A stretch of 64,000 nucleotides of DNA from Ancylothrix sp036704045. GTDB lineage: Bacteria; Cyanobacteriota; Cyanobacteriia; Cyanobacteriales; Oscillatoriaceae. The DNA lies in the NCBI GenBank assembly GCA_036704045.1, contig DATNQM010000003.1:37076-101075 (forward strand), read 5' to 3'. This document shows, piece after piece, positions 16,470-24,731 of the stretch. Each line of letters starts with the position of its first letter. The stretch's first letter is position 1. The position numbers and the translations under genes were made by a program. Under the pieces are notes generated by a model. That model did no database searches, was not told where the DNA came from, and saw only the letters and a list, made by a program, of their open reading frames with translations.

Positions 16470-17690
16470 ATGCAGCCACCACTCTCACCAATACCACAAA
16501 CAGATTGCCTGTTGATGGAACTGACCCCTACAAGTGCCTCTGAGGCCAATTTTCAGGAAATCGACTTGTATGTAACTATCAATTTTGAAGAAGCTTGCCA
16601 ACCTTTGATGAGTGGTTATGTAAAATATGCCTTGACGGGAGGCCGGTTAAAACTCAACTTAGAAAATGCTAAGCTTGTCGCAGCATCTTGTCAAGAATCT
16701 AAGCAGAGTTTTAGGCTAATTTCCGAAGAAAATAGCAATGCAAAATCAATGTGTGAAGTCAGTTTTATTGAGGCTGAAAATAAACCAACTTGGGAATTTT
16801 ATTTGCCGAAAAACTTGAACCAAAGTAAACTGGAGAAATTCAAGGTTGCCACCATAGAATTATTGAGTTTTCCTGCCAAAATTCAAACATTTTTTGAAAT
16901 TTCACCGGCTTTTCTAAAAATTACTGGGGCTGAGGGTTTATGGCATTTTGATATAAGTCCTAATAAGCACGCAGTTTTAGAAACAAAACTGGCTCTTTGG
17001 TTGTTAGAAAACAAACAAATTGATGGCAAAAGTTGGGTGCAGACTTTAATTTATCAAGGGCCGAATTCGACGGATATAGGAAATACAAATACTGAAAATA
17101 AACAGATAGAAACCGTTAGTTTAGAAGAAACTATGACGCAAGTTTTAGATGCTAAAAATGATAATTTTATCGAATTGGCAAAATTGGCGGGGTTAAATCC
17201 TTTAGTTGATTTAGCTGGGGCAAATTTATTGGGCGTTTCTTTAGAAGGTACAGATTTAAGTAATGGCAATTTTGAGGGTATTAATTTACGGGGTGCTCTT
17301 TTGAGTGATGTGGATTTAAGTGGGGCAAATTTAAGGGGAGCAAATTTAGCCGGTGTGGATCTTTCTGGTGCTTTGTTGAGTGATGCTAACCTGCAAAATG
17401 CAGATTTACATAGGGCTTCTTTAGCTTTAGCAAACTTAGGTGGGGCTAATTTAAATGGGGCTAATTTAAGTGAGGCTAATTTAAGTAATGCTAATTTAAG
17501 TGATGCGGATTTAAGTAATGCTAATTTAAGTGATGCGGATTTAAAAGAGGCCGGTTTGATGTTAACAAAATTGGCCGGTGTGAATTTAGCCGGTGCGAAG
17601 GTAGAGGGAGCAAGATTTCGTCACGATTCGGGAATTTCTAAAGAAATGCAGGACGATTTAATTCAGAAAAATGCGATTTTTGAACCTTAA
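16470..17690 (+). CDS. Pentapeptide-repeat protein with unique N-terminal domain
   Basis: Residues 1-200 form a globular domain I do not recognise. From about residue 250 a run of A(N/D)LSX pentapeptides builds a right-handed quadrilateral beta helix for about 130 residues. The protein ends with a cap, a GI motif followed by QDDLIQKNAIFEP, also seen in the next two proteins. No signal peptide. It is the first of three consecutive pentapeptide genes on this strand. The DNA of the repeats contains an exact 30-bp tandem duplication, showing recent expansion. Such proteins usually act as interaction scaffolds; a specific function cannot be given. Confidence 0.8.
   Translation: MQPPLSPIPQTDCLLMELTPTSASEANFQEIDLYVTINFEEACQPLMSGYVKYALTGGRLKLNLENAKLVAASCQESKQSFRLISEENSNAKSMCEVSFIEAENKPTWEFYLPKNLNQSKLEKFKVATIELLSFPAKIQTFFEISPAFLKITGAEGLWHFDISPNKHAVLETKLALWLLENKQIDGKSWVQTLIYQGPNSTDIGNTNTENKQIETVSLEETMTQVLDAKNDNFIELAKLAGLNPLVDLAGANLLGVSLEGTDLSNGNFEGINLRGALLSDVDLSGANLRGANLAGVDLSGALLSDANLQNADLHRASLALANLGGANLNGANLSEANLSNANLSDADLSNANLSDADLKEAGLMLTKLAGVNLAGAKVEGARFRHDSGISKEMQDDLIQKNAIFEP
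17481..17540. repeat. Exact 30-bp tandem duplication in pentapeptide coding DNA
   Basis: Positions 17481-17510 and 17511-17540 are identical base for base, each encoding two pentapeptides. Perfect identity at synonymous sites implies a recent slippage or unequal-crossover event. Confidence 0.95.
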
Positions 17691-17740
17691 ATAAAGGCAC
17701 GTCGCGCAGGTAAAAAAGAGCAAAAATTTACAAGATAATT

Positions 17741-18787
17741 ATGAGTGAAACAGCAGATTTATTGTTGAAACAAGGAATTTCTAAATATCAGGCCGGTGAG
17801 TTTGAAACTGCATTGCAGTTGTGGAAGGAAGCGCTAGAAATTTATAGGAAAACATCAAATCCTCGTAAAGAAGGCGCTGCTTTAGGAAATTTAGGGGCGG
17901 CTTATCAAGCTTTGGGAGATGTGCAATCAGCGCTGAATTGTTATCAGCAACATTTGGGAATTTCTAAGGAAATTGAAGATGTGAAGGGCCAAGGAAATGC
18001 TCTGTTGAATTTGGGTAATACCTATTGCCAAATGGGGGATATAAACAAAGCAATTGAGTGGTATGAAAAGCGATTAAGTTTGGCAATAGTGACCAATGAT
18101 CGGCTAATGGAAGGTCAATCTTTGGGAAATCTTCGATTTTGTTATCAGCAAAAAGAAGAAGCGGAAAAAGCGAGGGAATATCACCGGCAACAAATGAAAA
18201 TTTTTAGGGATTTTTTGTTGAAGGGAGAAGGTGATTTAGGCGGTTTGGCTGAAAAATTTGGCCTAAATATTGTGGAGGATTTGGCAGGAGTTGATTTAAG
18301 CGAGTTAGATTTGCGCTATGCGGAGTTGGAAGGGGTAAATTTAGCAGGTATTAAGGCACATCATACTAATTTAACTCTGGCGAATTTGGCGGGGGCAAAT
18401 TTAGCTTTTGCGGATCTTAGTTATGCAGTTTTGGTTAATGCTTCTTTGGCGGAAGCTAATTTAGAAGGGTGTAATTTAACTGGGGCAGATTTACGAACAA
18501 ATATTAGTAATGCTAATTTGACCGGCACTTTGTTATGTGAGGCAAATTTAAGTAGTGCTTATTTGTGTGGGGCTTCTTTGGCCGGTGCTAACCTAAATGG
18601 TGCTAATTTAAAAAATGCTGACTTAAGTGGCGTTAATTTTGCCGGTGCGGATTTAAGGGGCGCTGATTTAACGCGGGCTGAATTGAAAGGGGCAATTTTA
18701 GTCAAAACTCTCTTGGGCAACAATGGGGGTATTTCTGAGCAAATTAAACAAAACTTTAGAGAAAGAGGTGCTTTTTTTGAAGAATAA
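17741..18787 (+). CDS. TPR plus pentapeptide-repeat protein
   Basis: A 348-residue protein in two parts. Residues 1-150 are tetratricopeptide repeats of the type EGAALGNLGAAYQALGDVQSA, a protein-binding helical array. From about residue 180 to 315 pentapeptide repeats follow (ANLAGANL, ADLSYAVL and so on). It ends with the shared cap, GGIS then RERGAFFEE. It lies 50 bases after the previous pentapeptide gene, so co-transcription is likely. The TPR and beta-helix parts suggest an adaptor, but the partner is unknown. Confidence 0.82.
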   Translation: MSETADLLLKQGISKYQAGEFETALQLWKEALEIYRKTSNPRKEGAALGNLGAAYQALGDVQSALNCYQQHLGISKEIEDVKGQGNALLNLGNTYCQMGDINKAIEWYEKRLSLAIVTNDRLMEGQSLGNLRFCYQQKEEAEKAREYHRQQMKIFRDFLLKGEGDLGGLAEKFGLNIVEDLAGVDLSELDLRYAELEGVNLAGIKAHHTNLTLANLAGANLAFADLSYAVLVNASLAEANLEGCNLTGADLRTNISNANLTGTLLCEANLSSAYLCGASLAGANLNGANLKNADLSGVNFAGADLRGADLTRAELKGAILVKTLLGNNGGISEQIKQNFRERGAFFEE

Positions 18788-18975
18788 GTTAAAAATTCGG
18801 TGACTGTCTACGCTGGTGTTAATTGGGGCTATTTTTATAAGAGGTGCTAAAGTGCTTTGCTGAACAAATTAAAATGTGAGCCAAGGATGACATTAGCCGT
18901 TCGCGTAGCGTGCAGTACGCAATTGTATGAAGTTCAATTAAAATAATCGCTATTCCTATTGGGCAAAGTTTAGCT

Positions 18976-20295
18976 ATGGCGGATGAAGCTTCCATTAAAA
19001 AACTTCAAGAAAGCATTTTACGGCATGATGCCGACCCTGGATCGATTTTGTCCGCACTGGCTCAACCAGACGAACAACAACTACAGGTAAATTTTGCCGG
19101 TTTTAACATTGCTAATGCGGATCTGACTCTTGCCGACCTCAGCAGTATTATTTTGATAGGGGCAAACCTCAGCTATAGTTATTTGCTTTGTGCCGACCTC
19201 AGCCACAGTGATCTAAGCAATGCAAACCTAACGGGAGTTAACCTCAGCGGCGCTTACTTGAATTTGGCCAACTTAACCGGCACTAATTTTAAAAAAGCCA
19301 ATCTCAGCCGTACGAATTTTAGCTGGGCAACCCTTACAACTTCTCAATTGTGTCATGCCAATTTGTGGCACAGCGACCTCAGCAGTAGTAATTTAACTGA
19401 TGCCGACCTCAGCAATACTAATCTTAGCGAAGCTAATCTTAATAGTGCAAACTTAACAGGGGCAACGCTGAATCATGCTAAGCTACACCGCGCCGATCTC
19501 AGCGGGGCTAATTTGACAAAAGCAACTATTCATCAAGCGGATCTCAATGGCGCAAGTTTGAACCGCGCTAACTTGACGGGTGCCGATTTACAGGAAGCAA
19601 AGTTACATCATGTTTGTTTAATAAATGCCAATTTAACAGGCGCAAATTTGGCCGGTGTTAATCTTAAAAATGCTGCCCTTAATGATGCCATTTTATATGA
19701 TGCAAACCTTACTAACACAGACTTTACTGCTGCTAATCTACGCGGCGCTAAAATTAATGAAACTACCCAATTTGCCGGTAAATGGCGTTTAGTTTGGGAA
19801 ATTGTTAATCAAAAAGTAGAAGGTTGGGAACTAAAAAGTGCTAACCTCAGCGATGCTCTTTTATGCGGTACAACTCTGCGGCGTGCTAACTTGGTAGAAG
19901 CCAATTGTGTGAATACAAATTTCCGAGTTTCTAATTTTTGGCGGGCAAATTTGAGTGGTGCAAATTTCAGCGAAGCTAATTTAAGTGATGTCAATTTATG
20001 TGATGCTAATCTCCATAGCACAAACCTTACCGGCGTAAATTTAACAATGGCTTTTTTATTTAATACCAATCTAAAAAATGCCATTCTCAAAGGTGCCAAA
20101 CTAAATAAAAGTCAATTAAGAGATGCTCAATTTATTAATGCAGAACTAACCGATGCCCTTTTCATTGGGGCAGATTTAACCGGCGCAGACTTCACCGGCG
20201 CCAAAGTCAAAAATGCCCGATTTGGTGAAAACGTTGGTATGACTCCAGCCTTGAGAGAAGATTTACTGAATCGCGGGGCAATTTTTAAACTTTAA
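18976..20295 (+). CDS. Long pentapeptide-repeat protein
   Basis: A 439-residue protein that is almost wholly pentapeptide repeats from about residue 35, interrupted near 265-285 by a WRLVWEIVNQ segment, an insertion often seen in cyanobacterial members of this family. The C-terminal cap (VGMTPALREDLLNRGAIF) matches those of the two preceding genes. No signal peptide or membrane helix. It lies 188 bases after the TPR-pentapeptide gene and is followed by a bidirectional terminator. Codon choice in its repeats is more varied than in the first gene, suggesting an older array. Confidence 0.82.
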   Translation: MADEASIKKLQESILRHDADPGSILSALAQPDEQQLQVNFAGFNIANADLTLADLSSIILIGANLSYSYLLCADLSHSDLSNANLTGVNLSGAYLNLANLTGTNFKKANLSRTNFSWATLTTSQLCHANLWHSDLSSSNLTDADLSNTNLSEANLNSANLTGATLNHAKLHRADLSGANLTKATIHQADLNGASLNRANLTGADLQEAKLHHVCLINANLTGANLAGVNLKNAALNDAILYDANLTNTDFTAANLRGAKINETTQFAGKWRLVWEIVNQKVEGWELKSANLSDALLCGTTLRRANLVEANCVNTNFRVSNFWRANLSGANFSEANLSDVNLCDANLHSTNLTGVNLTMAFLFNTNLKNAILKGAKLNKSQLRDAQFINAELTDALFIGADLTGADFTGAKVKNARFGENVGMTPALREDLLNRGAIFKL

Positions 20296-20360
20296 ATTCG
20301 GCCGGTTAAAAATATAAATCTAGTTAATAGCTATCAGTAATATTTGTAATAAAAGGACAA

Positions 20361-20393
20361 AAAAACCCGCCTATTTAAAGAAACCGGGTTTTT
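20361..20393. terminator. Bidirectional terminator of the AAACCCGG family
   Basis: The stem AAAAACCCG/CGGGTTTTT lies between the convergent pentapeptide gene and the helicase-TPR gene and can serve both. It shares its core with the hairpins at 9130 and 40475. Confidence 0.8.
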
Positions 20394-20406
20394 AAAAACT
20401 ACTTTT

Positions 20407-23400
20407 TTATACCTTATCCATAATGCGTTTAGATTTAATTTTATGGATTTTTGCCATTGTTTCTTCTACCCTTTCTTTTTCACCTCGTTTCGTAAAAATT
20501 TCCGCTGCTTTTTGCAAATCTTTAATCGCTGCAACTCTTTCTTTTAACTTATTACGAATTGATCCCCGTTCAAAATAAGCCTCGCCAAATTCTGGGGCAA
20601 TTTCAATGGCTTTAGTATAGTCTTCAATAGCACCTTTATAGTTTTTATTTTGAATTTTACTAACTCCCAAGTTGTAGTAAGCAAGAGGATTATTTGGGTT
20701 GAGTTCCACCGCGCGATTCCAATCAGAAACCGCCCCTTCAATATCATTTAAAACCGAACGAGAAACACCTCGGTTATAAAAAGCATCCGCATAATTAGGA
20801 TTGAGACTAATTGCTTTATTGTAATCTTCTAGGGCACCTTCCGTATCGCCTAAATCTCGACGCACAGCACCTCGATTATTGTAAGCAGCAGCTAAATTAG
20901 GATTAATCAAAATAGCCTGGTTTAAATCCTCTATAGCAGCGTGATGATCCCCTAAACTAGAACGGGCAATAGCGCGGTCACTATAGGCAGCTGCATGGGC
21001 AGGATTACGTTTAATTTCTTCATTAAAATCATGGATAGCAGCTTGATAGTTAGCAACAGCTAAATAGGCATTACCTCGCTTGTAATGGACTTGAGAAATT
21101 TCGGGGTTGCGTTGTAATTCAGCAGTAAAATCATGAATAGCAGCTTGATAATTTCCAATCGCTAAATAAGCATTACCTCTGTGATAAAAAAGTTGATTTA
21201 AAGAAGAATTATATTTAATGGCTTGGGTTAAATCTTCAATGGCACTTTGATGATTAGATAAAGCAGATTTTGCTGCACCTCTGTTGCCAAAAGCCAAGGC
21301 ATTAGTAGGGTCTTTTTGTAACACTTGTGTGTAATCTTCTATAGAACCCTGATAGTCCCCAAGACGATGACGAGTAGCGGCGCGGTTGTTGTAGGCGCTG
21401 ATTTCTGAAGGGTCAATTTCAATAACTTTATTGTAGTCTTCTAGTGCTCCTTGATGGTCGCCTAAAGCCGCGCGGGCTGCCCCTCGATAGCCATAGGTTT
21501 TAGCAGCTTTAATATCATGGATAGCAACTAATTCAAGGGCTTTTGTGTAGTCTTCAATGGCGCCGGCATGGTCATCAAGCCGGTGACGAGCAACCCCTCT
21601 GTTATGATAGGCATAGCCAAAATCTGGTTTAATTTTTATCACTTCGTTATAGTCAGCAATGGCACCATGATAGTCACCATTACTGAGACGTTCATTGCCT
21701 CTTCTGCCAAAAGCAGCGGCATCTTCCGGGTATTCGATAGGCAATTTGGCGCGGCATTCATTAGCTTTTTCTAAATTACCAACTAGTTCATATTGTTGTG
21801 CTGCATTTTCCCATTGTTGACGTTTCTCAAATTCTAAGGCGCGACAGAGGGCAGCTTTTTGATTTAGTTTTGCAAGTTCATAGTATTCGGCGGCTTTTTG
21901 CCATTGTTTTTTGACTTCAAATTCTTCGGCTTTATATTGATATTTTTTTGCTTCATTAGGACTTTTTAGCCAACAGCGTTTAGCATTTTCTGTATCGCCT
22001 AATTGTTCCCATTTTTCGGCCGCTGATTGCCAGTCACCGGCAATTTCCAAACCAGCAATTTCACACCGAATTTGTTGATTTGTGTTTTGAGTATTTGCCC
22101 AACACTCGGCTGCTTTTGCCCATTGTTTATCTTTTTCAAATAAGCGGGCTGCTGTTTCCCATTGCGAAAGTTGGGCAAACAATTCACCGGCTTTTGTATA
22201 TTCTTTTTGTTGGGCAAGATATTTAGCTTCAGCCCAAGTTTTATTAAGCAAGTCACCGGCTTTTTCAAAACACTCAATAGCTTGACGAAAAAACTCCGCC
22301 TTGAAGTAATAAAGACCTCGTTGTTGCCAACTTTTGGGGGTAGGTTCTTCACGAGATTCTTGCACTAACTCCGGGGCTAAAGGCAACACACAGGCGCTTA
22401 ACTCTGGTTGATGCCAAAATTGAGAAATTTCTGTTTCCCAAATGTTTAAAATCCGGCGGGCGCGAGTGATAGCAACGTAGAGGAGATTTAGTTCTAATTG
22501 AAGTTGAGGAGTTTCTTTGGTTGGAATAATATTATTACGGAAAAAACGGCCCCAAAGGTCTTGGGAAGCATTAAAAAATTCGATGAGAAAAACTGTGTCA
22601 AATTCCAGTCCTTTTGCTTCTTCGACAGTAAAAATTAAGGTTGATTGAAACTCGGTGCCAAATTTGTCTTTTTCTTCTTCCGTTCTAACTAAGATCGCAT
22701 CACCAGGGTTAAGTTCTTTGAGGATGTATTTAAGATCCGTTGGAGATGCAGAAATTAAACGGGCGGGTTCACCGGCTTGTCTAGTTTTTTTATCTTCTTC
22801 TAATGTAGTTTTTGGGTTTTCAAAAACCTCGGCTAAACCAAGTTTTAAGAGTCTTCCGCGCAAGGTTAAAAATTGATTTGCTAAGAAAACAAGACTACCT
22901 ACACTACGGAAATTAAAATATAAAGTTTTTTCCAGAATTTCTTGATTTTGACGATAAAATTTTTGCTTTAAGTCTTCCCAACGGAAACCACTGGGGCTAA
23001 TGGTTTGGTTTAAATCGCCGGCAAAGAAAAAATCAGCGCCAGCGGCGGCGAGTTGCAGCACAAGTTCAAGATGTAGTTCAGTGAAGTCTTGCACTTCATC
23101 GCAGACAATAAAATGATATTGTTGGGGATTTTGTTTCAATACACGCAGTACATTTCTGGCAAGGTCTATTTCATCAAAACTATTATTTTGTTTAAGTTTT
23201 TTCTGATACCATTCCGCGAGACTATAGACTTCGCGGCGCTGGTTTTGGGGAATGACTGTAGAACGTTTTTTACCTAGTTTTTCGTAATCTTTTTCGGCAA
23301 TTAAATCAAGGTTTGGAGAAAGTTGGGAACCTTTGATAATGCTGCGAATTTCATCCCAAATAAGAGCACTTGGGTATTGTTTACGTTTGGGATGGGCGCG

Positions 23401-24288
23401 ATAAATTAGCCAAAATGCTTGAAAATTCACTTCATCTTCCGGGCGATAGGGTTGGGCTGAATTTTCAAGAATTTCTAAGCATAAATCGCGCATGGTTTTG
23501 AATTCAAAAATACTTTCTGCGCTTGGATGACTATTACCAAGAAGTTTTTTAAATTGTTCGCGGGCGTTGGCAACTAAAAGAGGGTTTTGGGCAAGGTAAA
23601 GACGTTTTCCAGGCGGGTAACTTTGCAGACTTTGGAGTAGGCGATAAAGGGCGACAGTAGTTTTGCCAGTACCGGCACTTCCTGATAGTAAAAGACTCCC
23701 CGGAAGCTGCACAAGTTGATATTCTTCGGGGCTAAGTTTAAGGGGTAATTCGCTATTTTGTTCAATTATGGCTTGATGCCAAGTTTCCTCCGAGTCGATA
23801 ACTTGCCAGGGAATATTACTTAGTAATTCGTCTTGAAATTCTGCTGGTAAAGTTATTTCTTGATCTCGCACTATTTCCAGGGCAGATTTTTGTTTGGCGG
23901 TGAGGCGGGGGCTTTCAATATTGCCAATAGTTTCGATAATTTCCGCGTCTAACCATTCGGTATCAGGGGTTCTTTTTCGGGCTTTGGCATTGCGTGATAC
24001 ATCATCGTGATCGAGGCAAATATCTTGCACTGCGATGTAAATTTGAGCAATGCCGGTTTGGGGTTCTCTTGATTTTTCGTAGGTAAAAATAAGGCGAGAA
24101 GCTTTAGTAATACGGGCTTCCCAAACTTTTTTAGAAATTCCTTTTAGTTTTTTGACTCGCAAGCCACTATTAAATTGTTGTAGACGCACTTTTTCTATAC
24201 AGTTCCAGATTTTTTTCTTGAGACTGCTTTGGGGAATTTCTCGAATAAAATTTACTATTTCTGGGTGTAATACGGCTGGAAGGGACAT
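20407..24288 (-). CDS. RelE-like / SF1 helicase (UvrD-type) / TPR fusion protein
   Basis: A 1293-residue three-part protein. Residues 1-95 resemble RelE/ParE-family toxins (KKLKG then VWEARITKASRLIFTYE). Residues about 185-615 are a superfamily-1 helicase: Walker A GSAGTGKT (203-210), Walker B DEVQ (397-400), GDLNQTI (motif III), EEAKGLEFD (motif V) and YVAITRARR (motif VI). From 655 onward the protein consists of helical and then canonical tetratricopeptide repeats (AYNNRGAVRRDLGDTEGALE). All helicase motifs look intact, so ATP hydrolysis is expected. No signal peptide. It is convergent with the pentapeptide cluster and has no obvious operon partner. A role in nucleic-acid processing, stress or defence is plausible but unproven. 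Confidence 0.82.
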   Translation of the reverse strand: MSLPAVLHPEIVNFIREIPQSSLKKKIWNCIEKVRLQQFNSGLRVKKLKGISKKVWEARITKASRLIFTYEKSREPQTGIAQIYIAVQDICLDHDDVSRNAKARKRTPDTEWLDAEIIETIGNIESPRLTAKQKSALEIVRDQEITLPAEFQDELLSNIPWQVIDSEETWHQAIIEQNSELPLKLSPEEYQLVQLPGSLLLSGSAGTGKTTVALYRLLQSLQSYPPGKRLYLAQNPLLVANAREQFKKLLGNSHPSAESIFEFKTMRDLCLEILENSAQPYRPEDEVNFQAFWLIYRAHPKRKQYPSALIWDEIRSIIKGSQLSPNLDLIAEKDYEKLGKKRSTVIPQNQRREVYSLAEWYQKKLKQNNSFDEIDLARNVLRVLKQNPQQYHFIVCDEVQDFTELHLELVLQLAAAGADFFFAGDLNQTISPSGFRWEDLKQKFYRQNQEILEKTLYFNFRSVGSLVFLANQFLTLRGRLLKLGLAEVFENPKTTLEEDKKTRQAGEPARLISASPTDLKYILKELNPGDAILVRTEEEKDKFGTEFQSTLIFTVEEAKGLEFDTVFLIEFFNASQDLWGRFFRNNIIPTKETPQLQLELNLLYVAITRARRILNIWETEISQFWHQPELSACVLPLAPELVQESREEPTPKSWQQRGLYYFKAEFFRQAIECFEKAGDLLNKTWAEAKYLAQQKEYTKAGELFAQLSQWETAARLFEKDKQWAKAAECWANTQNTNQQIRCEIAGLEIAGDWQSAAEKWEQLGDTENAKRCWLKSPNEAKKYQYKAEEFEVKKQWQKAAEYYELAKLNQKAALCRALEFEKRQQWENAAQQYELVGNLEKANECRAKLPIEYPEDAAAFGRRGNERLSNGDYHGAIADYNEVIKIKPDFGYAYHNRGVARHRLDDHAGAIEDYTKALELVAIHDIKAAKTYGYRGAARAALGDHQGALEDYNKVIEIDPSEISAYNNRAATRHRLGDYQGSIEDYTQVLQKDPTNALAFGNRGAAKSALSNHQSAIEDLTQAIKYNSSLNQLFYHRGNAYLAIGNYQAAIHDFTAELQRNPEISQVHYKRGNAYLAVANYQAAIHDFNEEIKRNPAHAAAYSDRAIARSSLGDHHAAIEDLNQAILINPNLAAAYNNRGAVRRDLGDTEGALEDYNKAISLNPNYADAFYNRGVSRSVLNDIEGAVSDWNRAVELNPNNPLAYYNLGVSKIQNKNYKGAIEDYTKAIEIAPEFGEAYFERGSIRNKLKERVAAIKDLQKAAEIFTKRGEKERVEETMAKIHKIKSKRIMDKV

Positions 24289-24731
24289 AGTTTGAATAAG
24301 TTTAGGTGGTTTTAATATGGGGGATTGGCTGCGATAGGCGGTTTGGGGGGAGTCTGTAGCGCCATTTTAAACGGGTAATTTTTAATTATAAGTCACTTTT
24401 TCAAAGTCTTGCTTGTTTTTGAGGAGTTGGGCGAGAATGGGGATCAATGCTAATGATGTGGGCTGTAGGAGGTTTTTTTTATTTAAAGAATGTAGAGGTA
24501 ATTTCATTTAGATATTCATCTATGTTTGCCGGTTATAGGTTCGATTACAAAAAAACTTTTAAGGCGAACAAAAAGTTTATCACTATCACCGGCCCAAAAT
24601 TTCTTATTATTCCATATAAAAAACCCTCTCTTGGGGAAGAGGGGGTTTTATTTTAACCGCATCCTTAAGAAGATTAACGCTATGACTTAACCACGCTACT
24701 CCTATCGGAGTTTTTAACTGAGTTGCAATGG
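24289..24731. other. Gap between the RTX and helicase genes
   Basis: About 440 bases with no supported gene; the single short frame on the plus strand lacks a ribosome-binding site and runs into the terminator. The only clear element is the hairpin at 24618-24652. Confidence 0.55.
24618..24652. terminator. Terminator upstream of the RTX gene end
   Basis: AAAACCCTCTC and GAGGGGGTTTT form a stem with A and T tails on both sides. On the minus strand it would end transcription coming from the helicase side. Confidence 0.7.

Noticed and set aside
17250..17600. CRISPR-like regular repeats
   Set aside because: The 15-bp periodicity is in frame and encodes pentapeptides; there are no spacers.
24447..24656. 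69-codon frame and a tRNA-like GGTTCGATT motif near 24537
   Set aside because: The frame ends inside a terminator and lacks a start signal. No acceptor or anticodon arms can be built around the motif, so it is not a tRNA.
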